Shown one piece after another: positions 23,358 to 33,229 of a stretch of 64,000 nucleotides of DNA (its first letter is position 1; the number at the start of each line of letters is the position of its first letter). The stretch lies in NCBI GenBank assembly GCA_029718625.1, contig CM056379.1, positions 51,233,579 to 51,297,578 of the forward strand, given 5' to 3'. This stretch comes from Synaphobranchus kaupii (lineage: Eukaryota > Chordata > Actinopteri > Anguilliformes > Synaphobranchidae). The notes under the pieces are model-generated. The model ran no database searches, was not told where the DNA came from, and saw nothing but the letters and a program-made list of their open reading frames with translations. The position numbers and the translations under genes are program-made.

Positions 23358-23671
23358 GTGTTGGGACAATGGACTACAAGCCTCACAATGAACTACAGTC
23401 ACTCCCAGGATACCGGAAGTGACGCATTCAACGCCGCCTCCCGACTGTAATAAAAAGTTACCATATCCAATACTGTAAGGCCGGGAAATGCACGTCACCC
23501 ACCCGAGAGATAAAACTACGGGACCCCACTAGTTCGCTCTTTCTGGCCTGTGGTAGCTTACTGTATGTATTAAAAGAGACCATTCTATTTCGCGAACTAA
23601 GTCTTTAATGTTTTAACCCTTGATCACGGTTATAGTTTTAGATCTTAGAATCCGAAGTACGTGCACCTACA
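23358..23671 (+). mobile_element. LTR-like segment
   Basis: The segment begins TGTTGGGACAATGG and ends GTGCACCTACA, giving the TGT...ACA ends of an LTR. It has a TATA-like gataaaac at about 23508-23515 before the possible start region. After the end comes ggacccgacaattctggtgg, which has the look of a leader/primer-binding region. A short plus frame follows (23764-23952) with no recognisable domain. No second LTR and no gag-pol are seen, so it is at best a fragment of an LTR element. Confidence 0.35.
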
Positions 23672-24151
23672 GGACCCGACAATTCTGGTGGAGACTGCTA
23701 GCTTATTATACGGGCAGTTTGGGAATTCCAGTTTCAAAGACGACCGGATCTCTTTTGTGACTTTTGTCGACACAAATTCCCCCGCGAGGAACCCGAAAGG
23801 ACCACACCTCAAAGGACACTTGGACATTCGCCTGGACCTGCTTTTCCAAATCATCCAACCCGGGACTCCCCTTCTTTTTCCCCGACGACGGTCGGACGAA
23901 CTCTAACACCAACTGCGGCGTCTGGTCTCTCATGAGATCGGACCTCAAGTAAGGCCATATTATCTGGGCACAGATTGGCTGATACTTGTATGATACGTGT
24001 GTAATATAGCCTATTGATTGAATTTTATTCTAACATAATTATGCAAGCCAATAATTGTGTGGTTTTACTCGTTTTGTTGTGTAATATGATGTGCTGGTAT
24101 TTTCTGTAACCCTATACTCTCACTACATAATTAATAAAGTGTTGCTATATA

Positions 24152-25829
24152 CAGTGGCCCAAAAAGTATTTGGACACTTAAGTCACGCTTAAAAATGTAT
24201 GGATTTCATTGAATTATGTAACAAAATTTTAAACCAAGTAGCATTTATGTTAAAGACAGATACCTTAAGCACACTTTTCAAGCAAAACATTTCACAAAAA
24301 GATGTTGGTTGGCTTTTAAACGATAAAACAATAGATATACTGCTGAAAATTAAGACAAAAAAGTATTTGGACGCTCGAACCCATACTGATTGTGAAACTT
24401 AGTGGAACATGTTCATGGTTAATTTGATGAACTACACCTGTGGTTGGAGCACCTGTGTGAAATTAAGGATAATTGACCCATTATAAATGATCTTGGAGCA
24501 GTTGTTCAAAAGTAATTGCAAAAATGGCTAAGAAAAGTGAAGTAAGTTCTGAGAAAAGGTCTAGCATCATTTGTTGGCACAAAGAAGGCAACTCTATTCG
24601 ACAGATCAGCAAAAACCTTAATCTCCCATCTTCCACAGTTGGGTATATTGTAAAAGAATTCAAGGATGAAGGACTTGTGAATGAGAACAGAAAGCGCAGA
24701 GGCAGACCCAGAAAGACCACCAGCTAATTGGACAGGATAATTGTAGGTACCATCAAGAAAAACAGGTGAGAAACAGCAGCAAGGATTCAGACATCAACAA
24801 GAATTACCAGATACAACTCAGTTCACAGACTATTCGAAACAGGATCAATGAGCATGGGTACAGAGGGAGAGTAATGCGGCAAAAACCATTCATTAGCCTA
24901 AAGAATAGGAAAGCAAGGGTAAAATTTGCAAAAGAACATCCGCACAAAGATGGCAGCTTTTGGAGAACTGTCTTATTTTCTTATGAGTCCAAATTTAACC
25001 TCCATGGATCTGATGGCAGAGCGTTTGTGTGGAGAAAGCCAGGAGAAGAATTCCAACCGGACTGCACTAAAGGTACTGTAAAGCATGGAGGTGGAAATGT
25101 GAAAGTCTGGGCCTTTTTTTCTTACAGTGGTGTTGGTGAGCTCGTATGCATTGATGGAATCATGAACTCTGAAGTATACAGATGCATTTTGGATGCAAAC
25201 TTAGAGAAATCAGCAAAGAAATTATTCAAACGACAGAAGTGGATCTTTCAGCAGGATAACGATCCAAAGCATACCAGCCGCCGGTTGAAAGAATACTTTG
25301 CCAAAAAGAAAATTTCAGTCTTAGAATGGCCGTCCCAGAGCCCTGACCTAAACCCTATAGAGCATCTATGGGATGCAATGGAGAAGAAAATGTCAGGCCG
25401 TCGATGCACTATGAATTGAAAGCTTTGCTGGCTGAAACGTGGAGGAAACTTTCACCACAGCTGTTAATGAAACTAATTGATTCTATGCCCAGATGTTGTC
25501 AAGAAGTTTTGCGAAGTAAAGTGTGGCAAACTAAATACTAAAACACTTAAGCTGTGATCTTTATTGAAGGCATTATTGAGTGTCCAAATACTTTTTTGTC
25601 TTAATTTTCAGCAGTATATCTATTGTTTTATTGTTTAAAAGATGATGGAATCATGAACTCTGAAGTAACCAACCAACATCTTTTTGTGAAATGTTTTGCT
25701 TGAAAAGTGTGCTTAAGGAATCTATTTTTAACATAAATGTTATTTGGTTTGACCTTTTGTTATGTAATTCAATAAAATTCATAAATTTTTAAGCATGGCT
25801 TCAGTGTCCAAATACTTTTTGGGCCACTG
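24152..25829 (+). mobile_element. Tc1-like transposon with long inverted repeats, element 2
   Basis: CAGTGGCCCAAAAAGTATTT at 24152 is matched by its complement ending at 25829, with TA on both sides (24150-24151 and 25830-25831). Inverted similarity extends about 200 bp inward, with a second copy of the AAAAAGTATTTGGAC motif at 24357-24371 and at 25582-25597: the IR/DR plan. The right arm has an extra piece at about 25641-25668 that copies part of the transposase gene. The element is 1678 bp. Confidence 0.9.
24524..25540 (+). pseudogene. Tc1-like transposase, broken, catalytic Asp lost
   Basis: The first part (24524-24727) is the paired DNA-binding domain: MAKKSEVSSEKRSSIICWHK, then SIRQISKNLNLPSSTVGYIV, then a GRPRK basic hook. 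A stop and a frameshift separate it from 24766-25419, the catalytic domain. There the expected LWSDESK motif reads LFSYESK, so the first catalytic Asp is Tyr. QQDNDPKH and the Glu of LNPIEHLWD remain. Another frameshift near 25400 puts the last 45 residues (ending VLRSKVWQTKY) in a third frame. This copy cannot encode an active transposase. Confidence 0.88.
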
Positions 25830-25975
25830 TATATTCTAAGTGTGATCCCCCTTTTTCGATCTGGGCACGATAACATCCTAATTCGAGACTAACTGTAATT
25901 TGATAACGAGATATTTATAACGCGCTTCCCCAAGTGCTAATAGAGATAAATAACGTACTTGTAAATAATAAATAA

Positions 25976-27113
25976 CAAGACGTACTTGTAAATAATTACG
26001 GAATCACTGATCGAGGCACAAGTGTGTCTACTATTTACAAATTTTGCGCTGAACGAAATATACACCGTTTCGACTACTCGCGGCTTGGCCAAGACGAAAT
26101 CAACACAGCTATATCGTCAGCTGTACACACAAGTGGACCAGTCTCAGGGAGAAAAATGACGACTGGACTTCTAAGAGCTAGGGGATTCAACCTGGGTGAG
26201 AGGCGCGTCAGGAGGGCATTGGCAGAGATGACTCCCGATTACACTCAGAGGAGACGGGAGGGCACAGCTAGACAAACAAACCCCCATATGTATTATGCAG
26301 AGTATGCGGGACATAAAATGCATTTGGACCAAAATGAGAAGCTCATCGACTTCGGAGTCACAGACGTGCTGGCATCAGACGGTTACAGCAGTAAAATCCT
26401 GGGTTTCTCGGTCATGTCTATTAAAAACAACCTGGTGATTTACGAGGAGGTATACCGAGATATCAGCCTAAAATATGGGCTGTTTGACCAACTCCGAGTC
26501 GACTATGGTAGAGAGTTCTACCTTTGCTTATACCAGCAGGACAATCTGCAGGCCTACCGCACCAATACACATAGACCTCCATACATACAGTCTCAGTCAA
26601 AGCAAAACCATGTCGCAGAAAGAAAATGGGTGGAGGTAAATTGTCGTGTAAATTACCCAATAAAACACATGCTTTGCAACATGACAGAGAATGATTTGCT
26701 GGACATGGATGACCAATGTATCAAGTACTGCATGTCCTCCTTTGCCAGAAGATGCTCCACAGTAGGTTTAGAGTACATGATCCCAGCGTGGAATGCCCAC
26801 ACAATCCCCAGAAAGGGCATCCCAGATATTCTGTTCAAACAACTTGAGGGCTGTCCCAGTTACCCAAGACCTTCTCCCTCCAGCAGATGTATTGGCTGCG
26901 GAGTACATCAACTATGGAGGGAGCCTTACCTTTCCCACAGCCTTCGGTGAAGACCGTTTGAATGGCCAGCCAGCTCTGATGCAGTATAGAGAAGAGCTTT
27001 TCTCAACCACCTGCCCCAGTTTTGAGGCTCTCTTTCCCTGTGCCGTGCATGGGAATCAAGGAGTATTTCAAGATGCCTTGCTGTCTTACATAGACATTAC
27101 AAACAGACTGAGT
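25976..27113 (+). CDS. Integrase-core (rve) domain gene, possibly domesticated; one frameshift
   Basis: A long frame opens after a stop at 25973 and runs to 26950. It holds an N-terminal helix-turn-helix-like region (GRKMTTGLLRARGFNLGERR), then an RNase H-like integrase core. That core has a first Asp in HKMHLDQNEKL, a second in LFDQLRVDYGREF, and a Glu in HVAERKWVEVN, a complete D-D-E set. At about 26850 the frame shifts by one, and the tail continues at 26793-27113 as DLLPPADVLAAEYINYGGSL to ENDs near TNRLS. There is no ATG at the start (the tracked start is GTG), so an upstream exon or loss of the N terminus is likely. Related uncharacterised proteins with this core are known from fish and cnidarians. 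A Ginger-like transposon or a domesticated copy is possible. No terminal repeats were found. Confidence 0.65.
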
Positions 27114-27680
27114 TAGAATCCAAATTTACAGACAGCCCTGTGTAGATCAGACATCACTTGTTGAGAGAGAGATAGAGAGTGAGACCGAGACAGACAGACA
27201 ATATCAGGTGGCAAAGCATACAATAGACTCCACGTAATTTTGAACAAATGTATAGTTTATTTTGTACACAATTGGTTACTTACAGAATGTTTGTATAAGA
27301 ACAATTAAAAACAAAAAAACAAAACAATGAATGCATCTTTTAATATTGTAATCTTGTCTTGCAATGCTGACATAATTACTCTCCACACCTAAAATTAGTA
27401 GCCTACAAAATATCTTTTCTTGAAAAGTCTGTGACAAAAGAAAATAGGTTTATCTAGAATCATTGGGGACCTTTATTGATTAACATTTTTCAAGTGTATA
27501 CTAAATACCTTGGTTTTTTATGTTTTGTAAAAGAACAAAAAAATAATCATTGTACTGTGAATCAATCCTCGTTTTTAAAAAAAAGAAGTGTTTTTAAAAT
27601 ATTTGTTTTAACTTTATCTTGACTTATCTTCAAAATAAATATTCTTCCAGTACAATATCTTGCAATGTTGACACAATTAC
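27114..27680. other. 3' flank of the integrase-core gene; no other gene seen
   Basis: AT-rich DNA with GA-rich text at 27162-27200. Minus-strand AATAAA-like signals (plus tttatt at about 27466 and elsewhere) could end the RING-like gene. No further coding region is supported. Confidence 0.35.
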
Positions 27681-27783
27681 TTTTAACCCAACACATAACC
27701 CTAACTCTAACTCTTTTAACCCAACACATAACCCTAACTCTAACTCTTTTAACCCAACACATAACCCTAACTCTAACTCTTTT
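27681..27783 (+). repeat. 33-bp tandem repeat with CCCTAA-like text, 3 copies
   Basis: The unit begins ttttaacccaacacataacc and ends ctaactctaactc, repeating at 27681, 27714 and 27747. Its aaccctaactctaac core resembles vertebrate telomere repeats with changes. Confidence 0.9.
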
Positions 27784-27959
27784 CTTCACCGCCTCACAGA
27801 CTAGTCTGAGGGCAAAAGTAGAAAATCAGAACATTCTACTTTTCAAAATAAGTGGTACACGGACCCAAGTAAGTCCCTTTGGACATAATTACCAACATAA
27901 TAAAAATACGCTTGTATTCTAAATGTTGGATAATTTAAGTGTTTTTTTAAAGTGATTTT

Positions 27960-28588
27960 TTAAAGAATCTCTTCAAACCCATTAAGGTGCACAATCTTTG
28001 TAACAAAGTCTCCTGCTTTACAGAGAGGGCAAGTGTCATTGTCAGACAAATGCATGGCGATACATTGGCCACAGCCAATGGCTTGTCCGCAGCATGTGGT
28101 CACAAGCACTACAGCCACAGCCAATGGCTTGTCCGCAGCATGTGGTCACAAGCACTACAGCCACAGCCAATGGCTTGTCCGCAGCATGTGGTCACAAGCA
28201 CTACAGCCACAGCCAATGGCTTGTCCGCAGCATGTGGTCACAAGCACTACAGCCACAGCCAATGGCTTGTCCGCAGCATGTGGTCACAAGCACTACAGCC
28301 CTTGGAATTCCCATGCAGATTTTGCACATAAATGCCTGTCTCAGAGCTGTAGTTACACAAGTGCTGGCAGTTACATCAGCTACTTTTTCATTCATTACAT
28401 CTAAAACATCCACCTTGCACCCTATCTCGCCAACAGCACACTTCACCTGACTCAGTAACTGTATTACTTCAGTAATGCTTTGTTTAACATCACTGTGGTT
28501 TGTAGACTGGGAACTCCTTATCTCCATCTTCAAGTTCTCCTCCATGTCATGCAGCCTCTCGACCACAGTGATTTCTGGCCCTTCAGTT
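27960..28588 (-). CDS. RING-like gene, last exon, frame broken by tandem repeat
   Basis: Acceptor tttcttcag precedes 28588; entry phase 2 matches exon 4. The frame runs through VVERLHDMEENLKMEIRSSQ, CKIC (28326-28315) and VTTCCGQAIGCG, then enters the 46-bp array and meets TAG at 28203-28201. Beyond the array the other half, with CPLC at 28031-28020 and a TAA stop at 27962-27960, lies in a different frame. Counting bases, 629 minus four extra units (184) gives 445. That is one base to complete the split codon plus 148 codons including the stop: an unbroken frame. Confidence 0.75.
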
Positions 28589-31500
28589 CTGAAGAAAGAA
28601 AAGACAAATGCATAATGTAACTAAAGCTAGGCATACACTACATGATGTCACAGCCGATTTAGGCATCACAGACACATTTTCGAGATCGGAACAAAATCGC
28701 AAGGTCGCAAGCGTGTGGTCGGAGCGTCGTTGCCCATAGTGTGAGAGGGTCAATGAGCCCTGATAATTGCATCCCTGTTTTCCCAATCCAGTCTGGGACG
28801 TCCCGATTATTTTCAAACACGTTTGATATTTTCGTCGTAGCTCTTGTAGTGTGAGTGGTACAACGAGGGAATTTGTCACACTGGCCAATGAGATGTCAGC
28901 AATATAATCTCTCGCTTTCTCTCTCTGTGTGTGAGGGGGGAAGAGACCATTAGTGATCATCATTGCTGTAACGTTAGAATGTGAATGTTTTGGCCATATA
29001 CGATGCATCACATTAACAGCCCACAGCTTGGTCATGAAACCATGAAATATAACTTTACATTGCATGTTTTCTTTATGGTAACATTACACATCACATTTGT
29101 TATGACAAGAAGACGGCTTGCGAACTCACGTTGTTGCATCTGTATTTTGTAGTGTGCGACCCTACATCGTAGCCTCATCTTAAAAGTGTGTGCGCTCTAA
29201 TGTTGAGAAACATTAATGTTGAGAAACTCATTTGAATTAAGATCATTTAATGCCTCCCATATTTTAAAGACTTTTAATCCATAATTTTCAAGGCACATGG
29301 GGAAAAGTGCATATACTGCTGTGGGACTTGCTGAGTGTTACGTCATTCTTACAGACTTAGGCTACTGCGCATGCACATTCCTTAGATTCTTTAGATTCGC
29401 GCCAGAGCTCGTTGCATGCGGGAGCGGTTTATCCCCCGCGTTGGCCTGGTTCATTTATGTTAATATTATTTCCTAATATTGTGCTTCGTGTGCGTCGCTG
29501 ATTAAGTAAGTTCTGTCACATATGTATATTGTTCTTACCACTGTCAATTTCCTTATTCAGATTTATGTTCTTTAAGTGCTGTGGTAGTAGCTAATTATTT
29601 GTAAGGCTAGACAACATCCTCACGCGCCTCTCCCGCGTTATAAGGCATAGACATACAACTATATACACAGTACTCATTTGTGGTATTAGACTGACACCGT
29701 GTGGCTATTACGTGTAACAGCACCCTAGTTAATTTATTTATTTACTGCAACTTATTTCCCGTGCTGTTATTGTGACAATACATTTATTTATGTTATTTTA
29801 TTTCCTTGTCCACAGAAGAAACCATACATATGTACAAATACTGGAGAATATAATTTACTACGTTTGATAATAAACAAGTCAAAGGAAATCCGGAGATTGT
29901 AGCATCTTTCTGACCGAAGAAGATAGCCAGTTGGTTACCTCCAGCACAGCTACACGCACACTGTCCTTCACACATATTGAACATAGAAATAAATACCTTC
30001 GTTTTTTGTTTGCTTGATCTGGTCGATTCAACTTCCCAAGGTCTTCACCTTTAATGGCGTAAAACTTGCGACTTGCAATTTTCCAGAAGTCCAGATCTGT
30101 AAATAAAGAACAGTCCAAACACATGAGAACATGACCTTTGCTGACATTGCTGGTCCAAATTAGTCACCCAAGATTAGTTTTTCTGAGTAGACATGGGGAG
30201 AGTTGGCAACTTATTTAAGGAGCCTGCAGGCGAGGAGGGAGGCCTATACAATCCGACCAGGTTGAGTGAGTGATTATAACAGTCACATTCAAAGCAATTA
30301 ATTCAAAATGTTTTGGAACTGAGATGGCTTTTAAAATGGAGACAGGGAAGCAAGGTTTAACACAAACAGCTATATCGCCTCCGCTACAAGCTCCATCTAT
30401 CCTAAAGATATTAAACCCATTATCAAATTAGCACATTAGTACTAGCACATTAGAGTGAGTACTTAAGGATGAGATAACATAGTGTGTTAGTACACTGGAG
30501 TAATAGCTGCTGAAAATGGGTCTTTGCAATCATATATAAGATTGAAAAGAGTTATTTCAAACAGTAATAGCAATTTGTAACATTATGAATGTCTTGACTG
30601 TATTATATGATCAATTTAATCCCACCTTGGTGAATAAAAGTATTGATTTTTTTCAAAAACAAACATTTCTTAGTGATTCCAAACTTTTGAATGGTAGTGT
30701 ACATCCATACCTTTTGTCTCTGATGTGTCTGCAATAGGCAGGCCTTTGCTGTCACAGATGACATACTCATCGGCAGAGTTCAAGTACTCCTTTATGGATG
30801 TGGCTACACCCACCACACCTGTGCCATCCTGAATCGTTATATAAACAGCATCTGTAAAATATATCATAAAATGTAATTTAATTCAATGTGATCTACCACT
30901 GCATGAAACAAGGTCCTGAGCGTTGTACACGCCCCCCCCTCCCAAATCCCCAGAGATGGACTCGTTAACTGTGGCATGAGTGAGTGAGCTTAATCGTGAG
31001 TGAGTGAGTGAAAGTGCAGACTATAGCAGATGCTTCGCATCTAAAAGGTTTTCATGGCCGTGATGTCAGATGGCCAGGGTCTACATTTAAAACACACCCG
31101 TATATATATATATTTCATAGTCAACATAAAACAACTTAGGGCTACTGTATGTGTTTATTTTTCCGTTGTCCTCCACGTCCGCGACACAGATTTGTTTTCT
31201 TGTACTTTGTTTCTTCTTTTGGGGATTCACAAATCCAGGATTCATCTGTGTTGAAGATCTTGTCGCTGTAGGGTGTTGGGTGCCGTAGGGCGCGGGCGAT
31301 GGCACTGGCATTGACGTGGATGGCTGGGGCTGTGGCATGGATGCTGCTGGAGCTGCTTCGGAACTATATCCACTGACAGTGAACGATCCCCTGTTCATCA
31401 TTAATGCTGTTGGAAACATCCCGTTGGGTCGTGGAAAAAATGTTTCCCTCGAGAAATCATCCTGTCAGGTGTGTCAAACTCCGGTCCTGGAGGGCCGCAG

Positions 31501-32265
31501 TGTCTGCTGGTTTTTGGTGCGTTTCAGCACAAGTCATTAATTTAAGTCACTGATTGGCTAAGAAGTCCACACACCTTGTTCTCAATGCTTTAACTGGAGT
31601 TTGACACCCTGATGCTGTCGGCCTCCACCTAGAAAAATGAACCATCAGTCATTATTAGCTAGTTAGCTAGACTACTACAGTATTAGGCAAACCACATAAA
31701 CAAACACTACCCATGATACACTGACATTTTTTAGGCAACATAACATTGTCAGCAACAAAATGTTTGGTGAGAGCTATTAGTATGAAGTCAAATTAGTACC
31801 AAAAGTATTATTCAAAAAAGAGTCTGTAACCTTAGTAGATGCACGCTGGCTGAGCTATCAGTCCTTAAAAACAGGTAACGTTATGGTCAAACACGTAGTA
31901 CTTCACTTCGCTAGTCCATACCATCAGATATGCAGTTGAAGCTAGCTAACATGCAACACTAGCTGCAAATAAATTAGAACTAGCCTGGGATTCAGACCAC
32001 TGTTGTTTATATATTTTCATTGCTCAGTAACCCAGTATGAGGACACGGATGCCGCATCCATAGCTAACAACTTGGCAAACAAACATGTGAACATACCTAG
32101 CAAGTTAGCTAACAATGTTTTTTTTTGTTTTTTTTGCTAGCTAGCTACAAGTCGGTCCATTGTCACATCCCTCAAGCTCATTGTTAGACGTTTATTTTCT
32201 TTGTGGAGGTGAAAGGTGTAATTTAAAGCAAACGTGAACTCGTCTTCGCTGACTTCTGTAGCCAT
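27960..32265 (-). CDS. Five-exon gene of unknown function with C-terminal RING-like finger
   Basis: Exons on the minus strand: 32265-32149, 31461 to about 31190, 30851-30711, 30096-29997 and 28588-27960. Junctions 1/2, 3/4 and 4/5 agree in phase (0, 1 and 2) with GT donors and AG acceptors; the exon 2 donor is unresolved. The predicted product is about 350 residues. It has an N-terminal MATEVSEDEFTFALNYTFHL, a Pro/Ala/Ser-rich part with a KKKQSTRKQ basic patch, a charged middle, a helical stretch (VVERLHDMEENLKMEI), and a RING-like end from CKIC to CPLC. The RING suggests ubiquitin transfer, by inference only. In this assembly a 46-bp repeat breaks the RING. I do not recognise the family. Confidence 0.7.
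28071..28300 (+). repeat. 46-bp tandem repeat, 5 copies, inside a coding exon
   Basis: Unit starts acagccaatggcttgtccgc at 28071, 28117, 28163, 28209 and 28255, apparently identical copies. Because 46 is not a multiple of 3, each extra copy shifts the frame. The three overlapping plus-strand frames here are translations of the repeat and are not genes. Confidence 0.95.
28589..29996. other. Intron 4 of the RING-like gene; possible MITE
   Basis: No exon is supported. At about 28625-28650 (aggcatacactacatgatgt) and 29140-29165 (tgtagtgtgcgaccctacat) there are weakly complementary edges, as in a decayed DNA transposon. The 160-residue minus frame 28583-29065 reads through this and has no domain. 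Confidence 0.4.
29997..30096 (-). CDS. RING-like gene, exon 4
   Basis: 100 bp between acceptor ttctttatttacag and donor gtattt. It enters in phase 1 and leaves in phase 2. It codes LDFWKIASRKFYAIKGEDLG and ends QANKKR; the charged character suggests a surface or nucleic acid contact, by inference. Confidence 0.75.
30310..30699 (-). mobile_element. Tc1-like relic next to a splice donor
   Basis: On the minus strand the end CACTACCATTCAAAAGTTTG begins at 30699 with TA outside it (30700-30701). It is followed by tcactaagaaatg and about 350 bp that resemble the left part of a common fish Tc1-like family. No transposase and no partner end are seen. It starts 9 nt inside intron 3 of the RING-like gene. 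Confidence 0.55.
30711..30851 (-). CDS. RING-like gene, exon 3
   Basis: 141 bp between acceptor tattttacag and donor gtatgg, phase 1 at both ends. It codes AVYITIQDGTGVVGVATSIK and onward to TSETK. It contains no known motif. Confidence 0.75.
31190..31461 (-). CDS. RING-like gene, exon 2 (3' boundary uncertain)
   Basis: Starts after the acceptor gacag (AG at 31463-31462) with DDFSRE, then the Pro/Ala/Ser-rich region and KKKQSTRKQ. The frame stays open to about 31090. To join exon 3 the donor must be in phase 1; candidates are caaa-gtacaag near 31186, atct-gtgtcg near 31172 and a weaker one near 31143. The true end is not settled. Confidence 0.55.
31466..31611. mobile_element. hAT-type MITE at the exon 2 acceptor
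   Basis: The ends are CAGGTGTGTCAAACTCC at 31466 and, read inverted, CAGGGTGTCAAACTCC, ending at 31611. The flanks atcctgt (31459-31465) and atgctgt (31612-31618) are a target duplication with one mismatch. At 146 bp with no coding content it is of a kind common in fish. One flank copy contains the AG acceptor of exon 2. Confidence 0.75.
32149..32265 (-). CDS. RING-like gene, exon 1
   Basis: ATG at 32265 in an ATGGCTAC context after CpG-containing DNA. It codes 39 residues and ends CGACTT before the donor gtagct (phase 0). The start was chosen because it gives the exon 1/2 phase match; an upstream in-frame ATG at 32382 is less likely. Repeated AGCTAGC text follows in the intron. Confidence 0.6.
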
Positions 32266-32813
32266 TGCCGTGGCGTGTGGAACGTTTGCTCTTCCAGAAC
32301 TCAAGTCTCGCTCCGCTCTGCTGAGAAAGGCGGGAATCCATACAATCACATGATCAATTACAGTGTATGGCCCACCGCACACGGGACAAGTTGTTGTTGT
32401 TGTTGTTGTTGTTTTTACTTTATTTTTACTTATTTATTACTTTTCATTAAACTTACATAAACGCAATAAATTGATTGTAAATGGGAACAAAATTAATTTT
32501 ACAATCAAGTATTTTACAGCAGAGCAGTGGGTAGGAAGGACCTGCGGAAATGCTCTGTTGAGCATCTCAGCATCACCAGGCGGTCACCGAACCTACTTTT
32601 TAATTCAGTGACAGTTTCATGCAGGGGATGGCCATCATACCTCAGAATTGTTTCAGTTTTAATATGCGGCACTCAATGATGGCCTCCAAGGAGTCAGGCG
32701 TCAGGCCAATGATTGAACCTGCCTTCTTTATAAGCTTATTTATTCTGTTACTATCCCCTACTGTAACACCAGTGCCCCAGCAAAACATGCAGAGACCTGT
32801 TTACATCAAGGAC

Positions 32814-33197
32814 CTACATTTACATAGGGTAAAAAGCCTAGACTGGGCCTACATTTACATAGGGTAAAAAGCCTAGACTGGGCCTACATTTACATAGGGT
32901 AAAAAGCCTAGACTGGGCCTACATTTACATAGGGTAAAAAGCCTAGACTGGGCCTACATTTACATAGGGTAAAAAGCCTAGACTGGGCCTACATTTACAT
33001 AGGGTAAAAAGCCTAGACTGGGCCTACATTTACATAGGGTAAAAAGCCTAGACTGGGCCTACATTTACATAGGGTAAAAAGCCTAGACTGGGCCTACATT
33101 TACATAGGGTAAAAAGCCTAGACTGGGCCTACATTTACATAGGGTAAAAAGCCTAGACTGGGCCTACATTTTACATAGGGTAAAAAGCCTAGACTGG
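32814..33197 (+). repeat. 35-bp minisatellite, about 11 copies
   Basis: Unit cctacatttacatagggtaa, then aaagcctagactggg, with almost no variation; the last copy has one extra T. It arose from LINE coding sequence, since one copy reads in frame with the surrounding RT tail (KKAQSRLFTL on the minus strand). Confidence 0.95.
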
Positions 33198-33229
33198 GCC
33201 TTCTTGAAGATGGCCTTGCTGTTCTCCTT

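Noticed and set aside
28071..28300. CRISPR-like array
   Set aside because: Direct repeats without spacers in a eukaryotic coding exon; this is a minisatellite.
28033..28450. Three overlapping plus-strand frames with repeated NGLSAACGHKHYS-type text
   Set aside because: Translations of the 46-bp repeat in all three frames; the real coding strand is minus.
28583..29065. 160-residue minus frame
   Set aside because: Lies in the intron between exons 4 and 5 of the RING-like gene and overlaps a probable MITE; no domain.
32814..33197. Satellite or CRISPR-like array
   Set aside because: No spacers; unit derives from the LINE coding sequence around it.
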